A DNA stretch of 64,000 nt from UBA1926 sp036732005 (GTDB taxonomy: Bacteria > Planctomycetota > Phycisphaerae > Phycisphaerales > UBA1924). The position numbers and the translations under genes were made by a program. The stretch's first letter is position 1; each line of letters begins with the position of its first letter. Shown piece by piece: positions 8,856-18,020 of the stretch. The DNA lies in assembly GCA_036732005.1 (NCBI GenBank), contig DAINDF010000018.1:5840-69839 (forward strand), read 5' to 3'. The notes beneath the pieces are model-generated. The model was not told where the DNA came from and ran no database searches. It saw only the letters and a program-made list of their open reading frames with translations.

Positions 8856-9704
8856 GTGCCGGAAGATCGGATCCAGGATTTCCTCAATCGGCTGGGCTCC
8901 TACCCCTGGTGGGAGATCGCGGTCGAGTTGGTGCTGATCTGGGTCGTGGTCTTCGGGCTGGTCCGGTTCGTGCAGGGCACGCGTGCCGCCGGGGTGCTCA
9001 AGGGCCTCCTGCTGGTCTTGGTGATCGGGACGCTGACGGTTCGGTTGATCAGCGCGGGGGATTCATTCCAGCGGCTCGCGTTCCTGTTCGACCGCCTCGC
9101 GGCGCTGTTCGCGATCGTCATGGTCGTCGTCTTCGCGCCCGAACTCCGCCGCGTCTTCTCGAGGCTGGGCGAGGCCCAGATTCTTCGTCCTTCCGACCCG
9201 GCCGGGCTGGAGTCGGTCGTGAAGGACATCGCCGACGCGTGCGTGTATCTCTCGCGTCAGCGGTTCGGGGCGATCATCGTGCTCGAGCGGAACATCGGGC
9301 TGCGGGGGCTGACCCAGGGCGGCACGCCCATCGACGCCGAGGTGACGACCCGGCTGCTTCAGACGATCTTCTTCCCGGGGTCGGCGCTGCACGACCTGGC
9401 GGTGATCATCCGGGGCAGGCGGGTCGCCGCGGCCGGGGTGCAGCTCCCGCTGGCCGAGCCCGGGGAGATGCCCGACCCCAGCCTGGGGAGCCGGCACCGG
9501 GCGGCGGTGGGGCTGAGCAAGGAGACCGACGCGGTGGTGATCGTCGTCTCGGAGGAGACGGGGCAGATCCGGCTGTCGGAGCGGGGTCGGCTCTCGCGGG
9601 CGTTCGAGGAGGGCGAACTCGCCGCGGAGGTCCGCAAGCGGCTCGGTGGCGTGTCGCGCAAGGGCCAGGCCGGCCCTCCCGAGCCCGCGGAGGGGATCGT
9701 GTGA
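8856..9704 (+). CDS. cdaA: Diadenylate cyclase (CdaA/DacA type)
   Basis: This membrane enzyme joins two ATP into cyclic di-AMP, a second messenger for potassium and osmotic balance and cell-wall state. It has 282 residues: three transmembrane segments in the first ~90 ('VELVLIWVVVFGLVRFV', 'GVLKGLLLVLVIGTL', 'LFAIVMVVVFAPELRR'), then the DAC catalytic domain. The RHR motif is intact (R213-H214-R215, 'GSRHRAAVGLS'), but the DGA motif reads D180-L181-A182 ('ALHDLAVII'), a glycine-to-leucine change at a normally invariant place. GTG 8856 follows an AAAGGGA site. The YbbR-domain gene begins inside its stop codon (TGATG), the common cdaA-cdaR pairing. Divergent from the NifU-N gene. Confidence 0.9.
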   Translation: MPEDRIQDFLNRLGSYPWWEIAVELVLIWVVVFGLVRFVQGTRAAGVLKGLLLVLVIGTLTVRLISAGDSFQRLAFLFDRLAALFAIVMVVVFAPELRRVFSRLGEAQILRPSDPAGLESVVKDIADACVYLSRQRFGAIIVLERNIGLRGLTQGGTPIDAEVTTRLLQTIFFPGSALHDLAVIIRGRRVAAAGVQLPLAEPGEMPDPSLGSRHRAAVGLSKETDAVVIVVSEETGQIRLSERGRLSRAFEEGELAAEVRKRLGGVSRKGQAGPPEPAEGIV

Positions 9705-10708
9705 TGGGCGAGCAGATCCGCACCATCCTGATCGTGACGATCGTGTCCGGGCTGGTCTGGCTGTTTGCCGAGTCGAGGACGCTGCGGGCGGAGACGATCA
9801 CGGTGCCGGTCCTGCTGGATCAGGGGGGGCGGACGATCGTCTTCAGGCTGACCGAGGAGGCCGAGTGGGAGGGCGTGATCGACATCGAGTTGGCGGGCCC
9901 GGCGGCGTTGATCGATGACCTTCGGGTGCGGGCGATCGAGGGGATTACCCTGGAACTGGGGGACGAGATCCCCGGGGACCCGGGGACCCGGCGGGTCGAT
10001 CTGCGGGAGGCGGTCCGGCGGGACGCGCTGTTCGCCGAGAGCGGGGCGACGATCCGGCGGGTGACGCCCGAGACGCTGGCGCTCGAGGTGGACCGGATGG
10101 AAACGGTCGTGCTGCCGGTGCAGGTGGATCTGACCGGGGTGGAGACCTCGGGGCCGGTGACGGTGCAGCCGGCGGAGGTCGAGGTGCGATTCCCGGGCGC
10201 GTTCAAGGCGCAGATGCCGACGCAGGCGGCGGCGCGGCTGGACCCGACGCGGTTGTCGGCGCTGGTCCCGGGTCGGCGGAGCGAGCTGAGCCAGGTGCCG
10301 GTGGAGCTTGAGGGGTTGCCGGCGGGGATCTGGGGGGTCCGTCTCTCGGAGACTCGGGTGACGGTGGCGCTTGCGCTGCGGGCGCGCACGCAGAGCGTCC
10401 AGCTGCCGGAGCTGCCGGTGTATGTCGAGTTGGCGCCGGCGGACCTGGCGGTCTGGATGGTGGAGATCCCGCCTGAGGACCGGGTGCTCTCGGGGATTAC
10501 GCTGACGGGGCCCGGGGCGGTAATCGAGCGGCTCCGCAAGGGGGAGATCCGTCCGCGGGCGGTGGTGTCGCTCTCGTCGGAGGCGCTGGCGCGGGGGGTG
10601 GACCGGGCGGCGGTGGAGTTGGTCGGCCTGCCGCCCGGGGTGGTGGCGGACTTCGCGGGCCGGGAGGTGCGGGTGGTGCTCCGGCGGCGCGAGGCGCCGG
10701 GGGGCTGA
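9704..10708 (+). CDS. YbbR-domain protein, probable CdaA regulator (CdaR-like)
   Basis: A 334-residue membrane-anchored protein with an N-terminal signal anchor ('IRTILIVTIVSGLVWLFAE') and an extracytoplasmic region made of YbbR-like beta repeats (for example 'TVVLPVQVDLTG', 'SVQLPELPVYVELAPADLAV'). In Firmicutes the homologous CdaR binds CdaA and tunes c-di-AMP synthesis. The start overlaps the cdaA stop (TGATG), so translation is coupled and a shared job is very likely. An open frame continues upstream to 8579 only as a shadow of cdaA. There is no glmM downstream, unlike the usual cdaA-cdaR-glmM order. Function is inferred from context and domain. Confidence 0.82.
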   Translation: MGEQIRTILIVTIVSGLVWLFAESRTLRAETITVPVLLDQGGRTIVFRLTEEAEWEGVIDIELAGPAALIDDLRVRAIEGITLELGDEIPGDPGTRRVDLREAVRRDALFAESGATIRRVTPETLALEVDRMETVVLPVQVDLTGVETSGPVTVQPAEVEVRFPGAFKAQMPTQAAARLDPTRLSALVPGRRSELSQVPVELEGLPAGIWGVRLSETRVTVALALRARTQSVQLPELPVYVELAPADLAVWMVEIPPEDRVLSGITLTGPGAVIERLRKGEIRPRAVVSLSSEALARGVDRAAVELVGLPPGVVADFAGREVRVVLRRREAPGG

Positions 10709-10917
10709 GGCGCCTTCGAGGGGCGGGGGTTCGGGCGGGAAAGGTTCCGGTGCGGCAGGACAGCGGGCGGGTGCGGCGCTACCGTTCGGCCCCCGTCGCG
10801 GGCGGTGCGTGCGTCGCCCCGGTCGGGGCCCGCGGGGGCCCGCCTGCCGCGGGAACCCGAGTGCCGTTCGGAACCTGAGCCGACCAGAACCTGAGCCATT
10901 CAGAAGAGGATCGACCC

Positions 10918-12492
10918 GTGAAGATCAAGACCGACGAGATCGCCAGCGTGATCAAGCAGGAGATCGAGCAGTATTCGGCCGAGCTCGAGGTGAGCGAGGT
11001 CGGGCGGGTGGTCGAGGTGGGCGACGGGATCGCGCGGATCTACGGGCTGTCGACGGCGATGGCGGGCGAGCTGGTGGAGTTCCAGTCGTCGGAGGGTGCG
11101 GTGATGGGCCAGGTGATGAACCTGGAGCAGGACACCGTGGGTTGCGTGGTGTACGGCGACTACCTCTCGGTGAAGGAAGGCGACCTGGTCAAGAGCACGG
11201 GCCGGCTGCTCGAGGTCCCGGTGGGCGAGTCGCTGCTGGGTCGGGTGGTGGACCCGCTGGGGCGGACGCTGGACGACGGTGCGGCGCTGGCGCCCGAGGG
11301 GTTCCGGAAGGTTGACATCATCGCGCCTGGGATCGCGGACCGCCAGCCGGTGCACGAGCCTCTGCAGACGGGGATCAAGGCGATCGACGCGATGATCCCG
11401 ATCGGTCGCGGGCAGCGGGAGCTGATCATCGGCGACCGGAAGACGGGCAAGACCGCGGTGGCGATCGACACGATCATCAACCAGAAGCAGTACTGGGGCA
11501 CGGACAAGGCGGTCGTGTGCATCTATGTGGCGGTTGGGCAGAAGGAGTCGACCGTCGCTGGCGTGGTTGAGACGCTGAAGCGGAACGGGGCAATGGACTA
11601 CACCACGGTGGTGCTCGCGGGCTCGTCGGACCCGGCGCCGATGCAGTACATCGCGCCGTACTCGGGCTGCACGATGGGCGAGCACTTCATGTGGAGCGGC
11701 AAGGAGGCGGGCAAGACGCTGAGCAACGGCGCCCCGTATCCGAAGCACGCGCTGCTGGTCTACGACGACCTGTCCAAGCAGGCCGTGGCGTACCGGCAGC
11801 TCTCGCTGCTGCTGCGTCGTCCGCCGGGGCGTGAGGCGTACCCGGGCGATGTGTTCTACCTGCACAGCCGCTTGCTGGAGCGGGCGACCAAGCTCTCGGA
11901 CGCGAACGGGGCGGGCTCGCTGACGGCGCTTCCGGTGATCGAGACGCAGGAAGGCGATGTGTCGGCGTACATCCCGACGAATGTGATCTCGATCACGGAC
12001 GGGCAGATCTACCTGGAGCCCGACCTGTTCTACAAGGGCGTGCGTCCGGCGATCAATGTGGGCATCTCGGTCTCGCGCGTGGGCGGGGCGGCCCAGGTGA
12101 AGGCGATGAAGAAGATCGCCGGCTCGCTGCGGCTTGACCTCGCGGCGTTCCGCGAACTCGAGGCGTTCGCGCAGCTGGGCACGGAGCTCGACCCGGCGAC
12201 GCAGAAGCAGCTGGACCGCGGGACGCGGATGGTCGAGCTGCTCAAGCAGCGGCAGTATGTTCCCTACGAGGTGACGGACCAGATCCTCTCGATCTTCGCG
12301 GGCTCGAAGGGCTTCCTTGATGATGTGCCGCCGGCGAAGGTGCTCGAGTTCGAGAAGGGGATGCTGGACCACTTCCGCTCAACGGCCCGCGCGACGCGGG
12401 ACGAGCTGGCGAAGACGCTGGCGATGAGCGACGACCTGGCGAAGAAGATCGAGGACGCGATCCGCCAGTTCAAGGCGGGGTGGCGGGGGTAA
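10918..12492 (+). CDS. atpA: F1F0 ATP synthase subunit alpha
   Basis: AtpA (524 residues) is the non-catalytic nucleotide-binding subunit of the F1 ring. Seen here: the N-terminal beta barrel ('GRVVEVGDGIARIYGL'), Walker A 'GDRKTGKTAVAIDT' near residue 170, 'GSSDPAPMQYIAPY', 'LLLRRPPGREAYPGDVFY' and the arginine-finger region 'ISVSRVGGAAQVKAMK' near 383-398. All key residues look intact and the length is normal. GTG 10918 is the start; an upstream ribosome site is weak (AGAGGA, 10905-10910). The gene is alone: no atpH, atpG, atpD or atpC lies beside it, unlike the usual atpHAGDC order. A strong terminator follows at 12522. It may be the only alpha gene, split from its operon, or a second copy. 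Confidence 0.95.
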   Translation: MKIKTDEIASVIKQEIEQYSAELEVSEVGRVVEVGDGIARIYGLSTAMAGELVEFQSSEGAVMGQVMNLEQDTVGCVVYGDYLSVKEGDLVKSTGRLLEVPVGESLLGRVVDPLGRTLDDGAALAPEGFRKVDIIAPGIADRQPVHEPLQTGIKAIDAMIPIGRGQRELIIGDRKTGKTAVAIDTIINQKQYWGTDKAVVCIYVAVGQKESTVAGVVETLKRNGAMDYTTVVLAGSSDPAPMQYIAPYSGCTMGEHFMWSGKEAGKTLSNGAPYPKHALLVYDDLSKQAVAYRQLSLLLRRPPGREAYPGDVFYLHSRLLERATKLSDANGAGSLTALPVIETQEGDVSAYIPTNVISITDGQIYLEPDLFYKGVRPAINVGISVSRVGGAAQVKAMKKIAGSLRLDLAAFRELEAFAQLGTELDPATQKQLDRGTRMVELLKQRQYVPYEVTDQILSIFAGSKGFLDDVPPAKVLEFEKGMLDHFRSTARATRDELAKTLAMSDDLAKKIEDAIRQFKAGWRG

Positions 12493-12521
12493 GCCGGGGC
12501 GAACCTCGTTGCACGAGAGCG

Positions 12522-12547
12522 CGGGCGGCTTGCGGGCCGCCCGTTTT
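12522..12547 (+). terminator. Intrinsic terminator after atpA
   Basis: An 8-base stem, CGGGCGGC pairing with GCCGCCCG, with a 6-base loop is followed directly by TTTT, 30 bases after the atpA stop codon. Confidence 0.8.
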
Positions 12548-12645
12548 CGTTGGAGGCTCGGCGTCTCGTGCGCGGTGCCGGTCGGCTCGGGTGGTGCTGC
12601 GGCGCGGCGGCTGTCGACGCGGCTCGTGGCGCTGGGATTTGTTGC

Positions 12646-12660
12646 GACTGAGACTCAGTC
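12646..12660. promoter_or_regulatory. 15-base perfect palindrome, possible operator
   Basis: GACTGAG-A-CTCAGTC is a perfect 7+1+7 inverted repeat about 135 bases upstream of the first dockerin gene. It lacks a T-run of terminator quality, so a protein-binding site is more likely than a terminator. No regulator can be named. Confidence 0.35.
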
Positions 12661-12796
12661 TTTGCGTTGCCCCGGCGCTCGTATGCCTGCCTGCAGGGAG
12701 AGCCTTGCGTGACGGGGCCGGCAGAGGTATCGTCGGTTCATCTCACGCCCGTCGGGGACCGGCGCTTCGGCCTGCCGGTGAACCAGGAGTCTCACA

Positions 12797-14311
12797 ATGA
12801 GGTCTTCGCACGCCCGGATCGGTTTGATCGCGTTGTCCGCGTTGATCGGTGTGGCGGGCGCGGAGCCTCCGCGGTACACGGCGATCGACATCACGGCGTG
12901 GAGCGCGGCGCAGCGCGCCTCGCTGCCGTTCTTCAAGCACTTCGCGTTCATGCCGGAGGGTCTGTCCGGGGTGCCTTTCGGTTTCGTGCTTTCGTCGCGG
13001 AGTTCGTCGGGCTATTACGCGGGCACGACGGATCAGGGGATCCCCTACGCGGGTTCGGAGGCGACGCTGCTCTCGCCGGCCGTCGGGGGCGGGGTTGAGG
13101 CGGCCTTCATCGATCCGTTCGGGACCTACAGCTGGGGGTACTGGTCGTGCGACTCGACCGATTGTCACTATTACTTCGGGTATGTGCGCGACAGCGTGGC
13201 GAGCGATGTGAACTGGTCGGGGGAGATGGTCGGCAAGGCCACGATCACGGGCGGGGGGGATTACGCCTCCGGCGCCGTGTATCACGCGTACCGGTACGAC
13301 GAGGCCGGGGGGCGGGTGGACCTGTTCCCGGCGGCGGGCTTGTCGTGGGCGGCCTGCATCAACAACCGGGGGCAGATCGGGGGCTTCGTGTCCGGGGTGG
13401 GCGCGTACCGGCTTTCGCGCGGCGGCACGCTCGAGCAGCTCGCGCCGGTGGCGGGTTCGACGCCCAGCCCGAGGTGGATGAACGGGGAGGGCGTCATCAT
13501 CGGCGCCCGGTATCCCTCTCGCGCGTTCGTGGCGCCGGGCGGTGCGGCGACGGTGGACCTGCCGGACCTGGGCGGGTTTCCGGTGGTTGTGGCGAATGAT
13601 CTGAACGACTCGGCATGGATCGTGGGCAAGTCGGGGAATTTCGCGGACCCGGAGACCTACGCGACCATCTGGGAGCCCTTGGGAGACGGCACCTGGGAGG
13701 CGTTCGACCTTGTTGAGCAGCTCGACACGCCCGATGTGCTGCTCGAGAGTGCGCTGGTGATCGACAATGCGGGGCACATTCTCGCCAGCGGGCACATGGA
13801 CGGGACGGATCTGTTCGGGAGCCGGCTCTTCTGGCTCGTTCCCGATCAGCCGCTCGGGGGCTGGTGCAGGCCGGACATCGGGGTTCACCCCGCCAGCACA
13901 ACCGCGATCAGCTCCGAGGCCGTGTTTTCGGTGGAGGTCGTCAACGCGGGCGATGTCACGGGCTTTGCGTGGCGCAAGAACGGGATCGGGATCGACGCGG
14001 CGCAGGTCCCGTCGGCGGCGACGGCGACGCTCGTGCTGACCGGCCTTGGCGTGGGTGACAGCGGCTCGGTGTTCGACTGCGTGGTGACCAGCGCGTGCGG
14101 GGAGACGGTCAGCGAGCCGGCGGTGCTGACCGTCGAGGCGGACTGCCCGGCCGACCTGACCGGGGATGGGATCCTGGACCTCTCGGATGTGAACGCGTTT
14201 GTCTCGGCGTTCGTGGGGGGCGGTCTGCTGGCCGACCTGTCGGGCGATGGGCTGCTGGATCTGGCCGATATTGGGTTGTTCGTGTCCGGTTTCGTCGGCG
14301 GTTGCCCGTAG
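12797..14311 (+). CDS. Secreted HAF-repeat/Ig-like protein with C-terminal GC-type dockerin
   Basis: A 504-residue exported protein of unknown function. A Sec signal peptide covers about residues 1-22 ('IALSALIGVAGAE'). The middle has HAF-like repeats, seen as 'NNRGQIGGFVSG' and 'NDSAWIVGKSG' and similar units that form a propeller-like fold. Residues ~355-450 resemble an Ig-like domain ('FAWRKNGIGIDAAQ', 'CVVTSACGETVSEPAVLTVE'). The last ~55 residues are the duplicated dockerin-like tail flanked by Cys. Here both loops keep classical calcium-type sequences ('DLTGDGILDLSD' and 'DLSGDGLLDLAD'), unlike most paralogues in the window. First gene of the dockerin island, preceded by the atpA terminator. 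The tail probably mediates surface anchoring or protein assembly. Confidence 0.8.
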   Translation: MRSSHARIGLIALSALIGVAGAEPPRYTAIDITAWSAAQRASLPFFKHFAFMPEGLSGVPFGFVLSSRSSSGYYAGTTDQGIPYAGSEATLLSPAVGGGVEAAFIDPFGTYSWGYWSCDSTDCHYYFGYVRDSVASDVNWSGEMVGKATITGGGDYASGAVYHAYRYDEAGGRVDLFPAAGLSWAACINNRGQIGGFVSGVGAYRLSRGGTLEQLAPVAGSTPSPRWMNGEGVIIGARYPSRAFVAPGGAATVDLPDLGGFPVVVANDLNDSAWIVGKSGNFADPETYATIWEPLGDGTWEAFDLVEQLDTPDVLLESALVIDNAGHILASGHMDGTDLFGSRLFWLVPDQPLGGWCRPDIGVHPASTTAISSEAVFSVEVVNAGDVTGFAWRKNGIGIDAAQVPSAATATLVLTGLGVGDSGSVFDCVVTSACGETVSEPAVLTVEADCPADLTGDGILDLSDVNAFVSAFVGGGLLADLSGDGLLDLADIGLFVSGFVGGCP

Positions 14312-14352
14312 GGTGGGCACGATCTGGTGGGTTCGAGATCCGCGGTCCCCCC

Positions 14353-14381
14353 TCGAACGGGCGGACGCGTGGGCTTAGACT
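14353..14381 (+). promoter_or_regulatory. Possible promoter for the glucoamylase-like gene
   Basis: TCGAAC and TAGACT are separated by 17 bases, about 110 bases before the ATG. The same arrangement (TCGAAT-17-TAGGCT) stands before the FG-GAP dockerin gene. Confidence 0.4.
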
Positions 14382-14489
14382 CTGTGCGGCGTTTCCGCGA
14401 GGACACGCCGAGGGAGCAGATCGCAGACGCCGATAGACCACGCACGGCGCGTTCGGCCCGCGATGGAGGGCCGGTTCCGGGGAATCACC

Positions 14490-17400
14490 ATGCACGCACA
14501 GCGAGTCGTTCGACTTGATTGGATTTTGACCGGTATTCTTGTGGCCACGGGGTCGGCCCTTGCGGCGCCGGCGTTTGTGGTGCACGACCCCTCGGCGGGT
14601 GTGTTCGGGGAGCCGGCGGGCGTGACGCAGCGCGAGCCGGAGAAGCCCCGCGAGGCGGAGGGGGTGGACCTTTGGATCAAGACGGGCCCATCGTTCAGTT
14701 ATGACGCGGTGGCGGTGTACTTCACGGTGGACGGGACGCCGCCTTCGGGATTCCAGGGCGTGGCGGGGAACCCGTCGACGCAGGTGCTGACCAGCGCGGC
14801 GGGGCAGGTGCAGTTCGTTCGCAACGAGCCGGGCGTGGGGGGGAACGACGACTGGTGGCGGGCGACGCTGCCGGCGTCGGTACGGAAGTACGGCACGCAG
14901 GTGCGGTATCTCGTGTCGGCGTATGGCCCCGGGGGCGCTGAGGTGTTCGCGGTCGACGCGGGCGACGGGGACAACACCTTTGCGTATCAGGCGTTGCTCG
15001 CCTGGCCCGGGGCGGGTGCGGGCGCGGCGGAGCCCGGCGCCGGGTATCCGCCGCTGCACTTCTGGAAGGAAGAGGCGGTCGCGGGGAACGGGTCGATCAA
15101 CACGATGCTGGACCAGAACGGCTCGCTGTACGACATCTACTACCCGTCGGCGGGGGCGGTGAACGGGGTCTCGACCAAGAACGAGGGGTATTTCGACAAC
15201 TTCCGCGACCAGTTCCCCGCGGGGCTGCAGCTGGGGCAGCGTGGGCAGATGCACCTGAACCAGGCGTTCATCGGGGTTCGCCCGACGAACGCGGCGACGG
15301 GTGAGGGCGTGACCTACTGGCTGACGAACGCGAGCGGGTCGGACTTCGCGGATGTCTCGCAGTCGTGGGACGGGGACTCGAATGTGGTGGTGACGAGCCA
15401 GCGGCTGATCGGCGGGGGGAACAACCTCGAGATCACGCAGACGGACTTTGCGCCGCGCGGGATCGACTTCCCGACGACCTCGGGCGGGGAGGAGAACCGG
15501 GGCGTGCACCTCAAGCGGGTGACGATCTCGAACCCCAACCCGCAGGCGGTGGAGGTGAATGTCTACTTCTTCGCGGACTGGGCGCTCAACGGGGGCGATC
15601 AGTTCGACGGGGCGTTCGCCGACAAGAGCCGGGGGGCGATGGTGTTCTACGACAACACCTTCCGCACGGTGAACGGGGCGGGCGAGTACAACCCGACGAC
15701 CTTCGGCGACTACGAGAAGAACGCGTCGGTGTACCTCGCGGCGGCGATGAAGCTGAACGGGGGCCCGGCGCAGGGCTCGTGGGCCGACACCTCGGGCGAC
15801 CAGGGGCAGGGGTGGATCGGCGAGAAGATGACGATCCCGGCGGGCGCGTCTCGTTCGTTCGGGCTGTACATCGTCGGGGGGTTCGACCCGTTCGCGGGGG
15901 CGACGGGGACTTACGCGGCGCAGCAGGCGCCGGTGATCGACGAGTTGTTCGGCGGGGCGTCGCTCGTGGGGCTCGCGCAGGACACGAAGGCCTCGTGGGA
16001 GGACTGGCTGGCGGGCGGGGTCTCGTTCACGAGCCCCGATCCCGTGTACAACGACCTGTTCAAGCGGGGGCTGCTGGGCACGGCGTTGCACCTCGATGAT
16101 GAGAACGGGGGCATCATCGCGGGGATGCACAACGGGGCGTACCCGTATGTGTGGCCGCGCGACGCGGCGTGGGCGGCGATCACGCTTGCGCGCACGGGGC
16201 ATGTCGCGGAGGCGAAGAGCATCTTCGGGTTCCTGCGCGATGTCGCGTACCGCGATGTGGAGGGGTGGGGGCGCAAGGGGTTCTGGAAGCAGAAGTACTC
16301 GACGGACGGGTACACGATCTGGGGCACGCCGCAGGTGGACGAGACCTCGTGCTACCCGTGGGGGATCCGGTACATCTACGAGGTGACGGGGGATGTTCAG
16401 TTCCTGGCGGAGCACTACGACGAGGTGTACGAGGCGGCGATCGCGTCGAGCCAGGACAGCACGGTGGACAACCGGCTTCGGTACGAGGAGTCGGTTGATC
16501 TGGTGTACTCGATGAACCTGTGGGAGGACTCGTTCGATGTGTTCAACTACTCGAACGCGTCGGTGATCCGGGGGCTCGAGGACGCGGCGGAGATCGCGGA
16601 CATCCTGGACCAGCAGGCCTGCCCGGGCGGGCCCGGGACCTGCAACTACCACAACGACCGGGCGTTGTTCCTGAGCCGGGCGAACGCGATCCGGGGCGGG
16701 CTCGACGCGCGGCTTGCGTGGAACGGCGAGAACACGGACATCAGCCAGCTCGGGATCACCTATCCGTTCGAGGTCTATCCCGCGGGTCACCCGCGGGCCG
16801 AGCTGCTGATGGACCGGATCAACGGCGTCGCGACGGACGCGTTCGGGAACAACCACCCGCTGGTGAACTTCGGGGGTGAGTGGAACGACCTGATCAACCG
16901 GTACTGGGGCGACGGGTACTGGAACAACCCGGGGCTGGTGCCCAACCCGAACGCGAGCCCCTGGTTCCTGACGACGCTCTGGTACGGCGCGTATTACGCC
17001 CAGCGGCAGGACATTACGCCGGGCACGGGCGACATCGACAACCACAAGTACCGGATCGATCTGCTCATCGATGAGCTGGGCCCGATGGGGTTCGGGGCCG
17101 AGCAGATCGCGAGCAACAACACCCTGCTGTACGCGGGGCAGACGGATTACCGGCTGCAGACGGCGTATCCGAACGCGTGGGAGAGCATGTCGTTCCTGGT
17201 GGACTCGATCATGCTCTTCGTGGGCTACGAGCCCGACGCGGCGGGTGTGCTGCGCGTCAGGCCCAAGCTGCCGAGCGATTGGGCATTCATGGAGTACGAC
17301 AACATGAATGTCGGGGACCATCGCGTGGGCGTTCGCGTCGAGCGCATCGGCGGGGCGGACTATCGCCATATCTTCACGAACCGGACGGGCGATGCGCTGC

Positions 17401-17756
17401 CGTTCGAGACGGTGATCCGGTACGACGACCAGATCGCCGACGCGACGGCGGTGGCGACGGTGAACGGGGTGCAGGTCGCTTCGACGCCGGGCCCGGCGAG
17501 CGACAGCCTCGTGGTGATCGGGGTGCTCGCGGCGGGGCTCGACGCGCAGACGGTGGTCGAGGTCGTGTATGTCGCGGACTGCCCGGCCGACCTCGCGCCT
17601 CCGGCGGGCGTGCTCGACCTGGCGGATATCAACGCGTTCATCGTGGGCTTCACGACGCAGGACCCGATCGCGGATCTCGATGGGAACGGGATCTTCGATC
17701 TGACCGACATCGGCCTGTTCGTCAACGCGTTCGTCACCGGGTGCGCGGCCCCCTGA
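14490..17756 (+). CDS. Secreted GH15-like glucoamylase with C-terminal GC-type dockerin
   Basis: A 1088-residue exported glycoside hydrolase of the GH15-type (alpha/alpha)6 barrel, expected to release glucose from alpha-glucans. The signal peptide spans about 1-26 ('GILVATGSALAAP'). Residues ~30-490 are beta-rich, like the N-terminal domains of bacterial glucoamylases and glucodextranases. The catalytic barrel begins near 515; 'YPYVWPRDAAWAA' (~555) and 'TPQVDETSCYPWG' (~615) match the conserved GH15 substrate-binding and catalytic-acid regions. The tail is a dockerin pair, the first loop of the 'DLAPPAGVLDLAD' kind and the second 'DLDGNGIFDLTD'. ATG 14490 is preferred over 14463 because the signal peptide starts there. 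Exact substrate (starch, dextran, maltosaccharide) is not decided by sequence alone. Confidence 0.85.
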   Translation: MHAQRVVRLDWILTGILVATGSALAAPAFVVHDPSAGVFGEPAGVTQREPEKPREAEGVDLWIKTGPSFSYDAVAVYFTVDGTPPSGFQGVAGNPSTQVLTSAAGQVQFVRNEPGVGGNDDWWRATLPASVRKYGTQVRYLVSAYGPGGAEVFAVDAGDGDNTFAYQALLAWPGAGAGAAEPGAGYPPLHFWKEEAVAGNGSINTMLDQNGSLYDIYYPSAGAVNGVSTKNEGYFDNFRDQFPAGLQLGQRGQMHLNQAFIGVRPTNAATGEGVTYWLTNASGSDFADVSQSWDGDSNVVVTSQRLIGGGNNLEITQTDFAPRGIDFPTTSGGEENRGVHLKRVTISNPNPQAVEVNVYFFADWALNGGDQFDGAFADKSRGAMVFYDNTFRTVNGAGEYNPTTFGDYEKNASVYLAAAMKLNGGPAQGSWADTSGDQGQGWIGEKMTIPAGASRSFGLYIVGGFDPFAGATGTYAAQQAPVIDELFGGASLVGLAQDTKASWEDWLAGGVSFTSPDPVYNDLFKRGLLGTALHLDDENGGIIAGMHNGAYPYVWPRDAAWAAITLARTGHVAEAKSIFGFLRDVAYRDVEGWGRKGFWKQKYSTDGYTIWGTPQVDETSCYPWGIRYIYEVTGDVQFLAEHYDEVYEAAIASSQDSTVDNRLRYEESVDLVYSMNLWEDSFDVFNYSNASVIRGLEDAAEIADILDQQACPGGPGTCNYHNDRALFLSRANAIRGGLDARLAWNGENTDISQLGITYPFEVYPAGHPRAELLMDRINGVATDAFGNNHPLVNFGGEWNDLINRYWGDGYWNNPGLVPNPNASPWFLTTLWYGAYYAQRQDITPGTGDIDNHKYRIDLLIDELGPMGFGAEQIASNNTLLYAGQTDYRLQTAYPNAWESMSFLVDSIMLFVGYEPDAAGVLRVRPKLPSDWAFMEYDNMNVGDHRVGVRVERIGGADYRHIFTNRTGDALPFETVIRYDDQIADATAVATVNGVQVASTPGPASDSLVVIGVLAAGLDAQTVVEVVYVADCPADLAPPAGVLDLADINAFIVGFTTQDPIADLDGNGIFDLTDIGLFVNAFVTGCAAP

Positions 17757-17970
17757 GTGGGCCCGGATCCGGCATGCCCCGGCCGGCTCGCGGCGGGGTC
17801 GCTTTGCCGGGGCGTGTCCGGTTGGCGGTAGTCGGGGTGCGGCTCGATTTCGCTTGCGGCGTGGGCCTCGCGCCTCCGTTCGAGCCGTCGGACCTCACGG
17901 CTCTCGCGGCATTCCCGGGCGGTTTCGTCCAGCCCTGAACCGGCGGTCGCGAGTGCGTGAGCAGTGCGCC

Positions 17971-17991
17971 CGGGCGAATCTGCCCGTTTTT
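17971..17991 (+). terminator. Weak intrinsic terminator
   Basis: CGGGC and GCCCG pair around a 6-base loop and are followed by TTTTT. The stem is only 5 bases, and the site lies 215 bases after the glucoamylase-like gene, so activity is uncertain. Confidence 0.4.
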
Positions 17992-17993
17992 CC

Positions 17994-18020
17994 TTGCATT
18001 TGCCGAGTTGCCTGTACGAT
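17994..18020 (+). promoter_or_regulatory. Possible promoter for the metalloprotease gene
   Basis: TTGCAT and TACGAT lie 15 bases apart, about 72 bases before ATG 18092. The spacing is short but the hexamers are good. Confidence 0.4.

Larger units (their letters stand above)
12493..12796. other. Intergenic region, atpA to first dockerin gene
   Basis: These 304 bases hold no supported gene. The left part carries the atpA terminator (12522-12547). A perfect 15-base palindrome lies at 12646-12660. The rest is GC-rich leader with no convincing -35/-10 pair, although the signals for the gene at 12797 must lie here. Confidence 0.6.

Noticed and set aside
12493..12796. Short open frames of 60-100 codons in the intergenic region
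   Set aside because: Basic, low-complexity products, no ribosome site and overlap with a terminator.
14109..17369. 1086-codon open frame opposite the glucoamylase-like gene
   Set aside because: Arginine- and valine-rich low-complexity product, no signal peptide or domain; the plus strand carries GH15 motifs.
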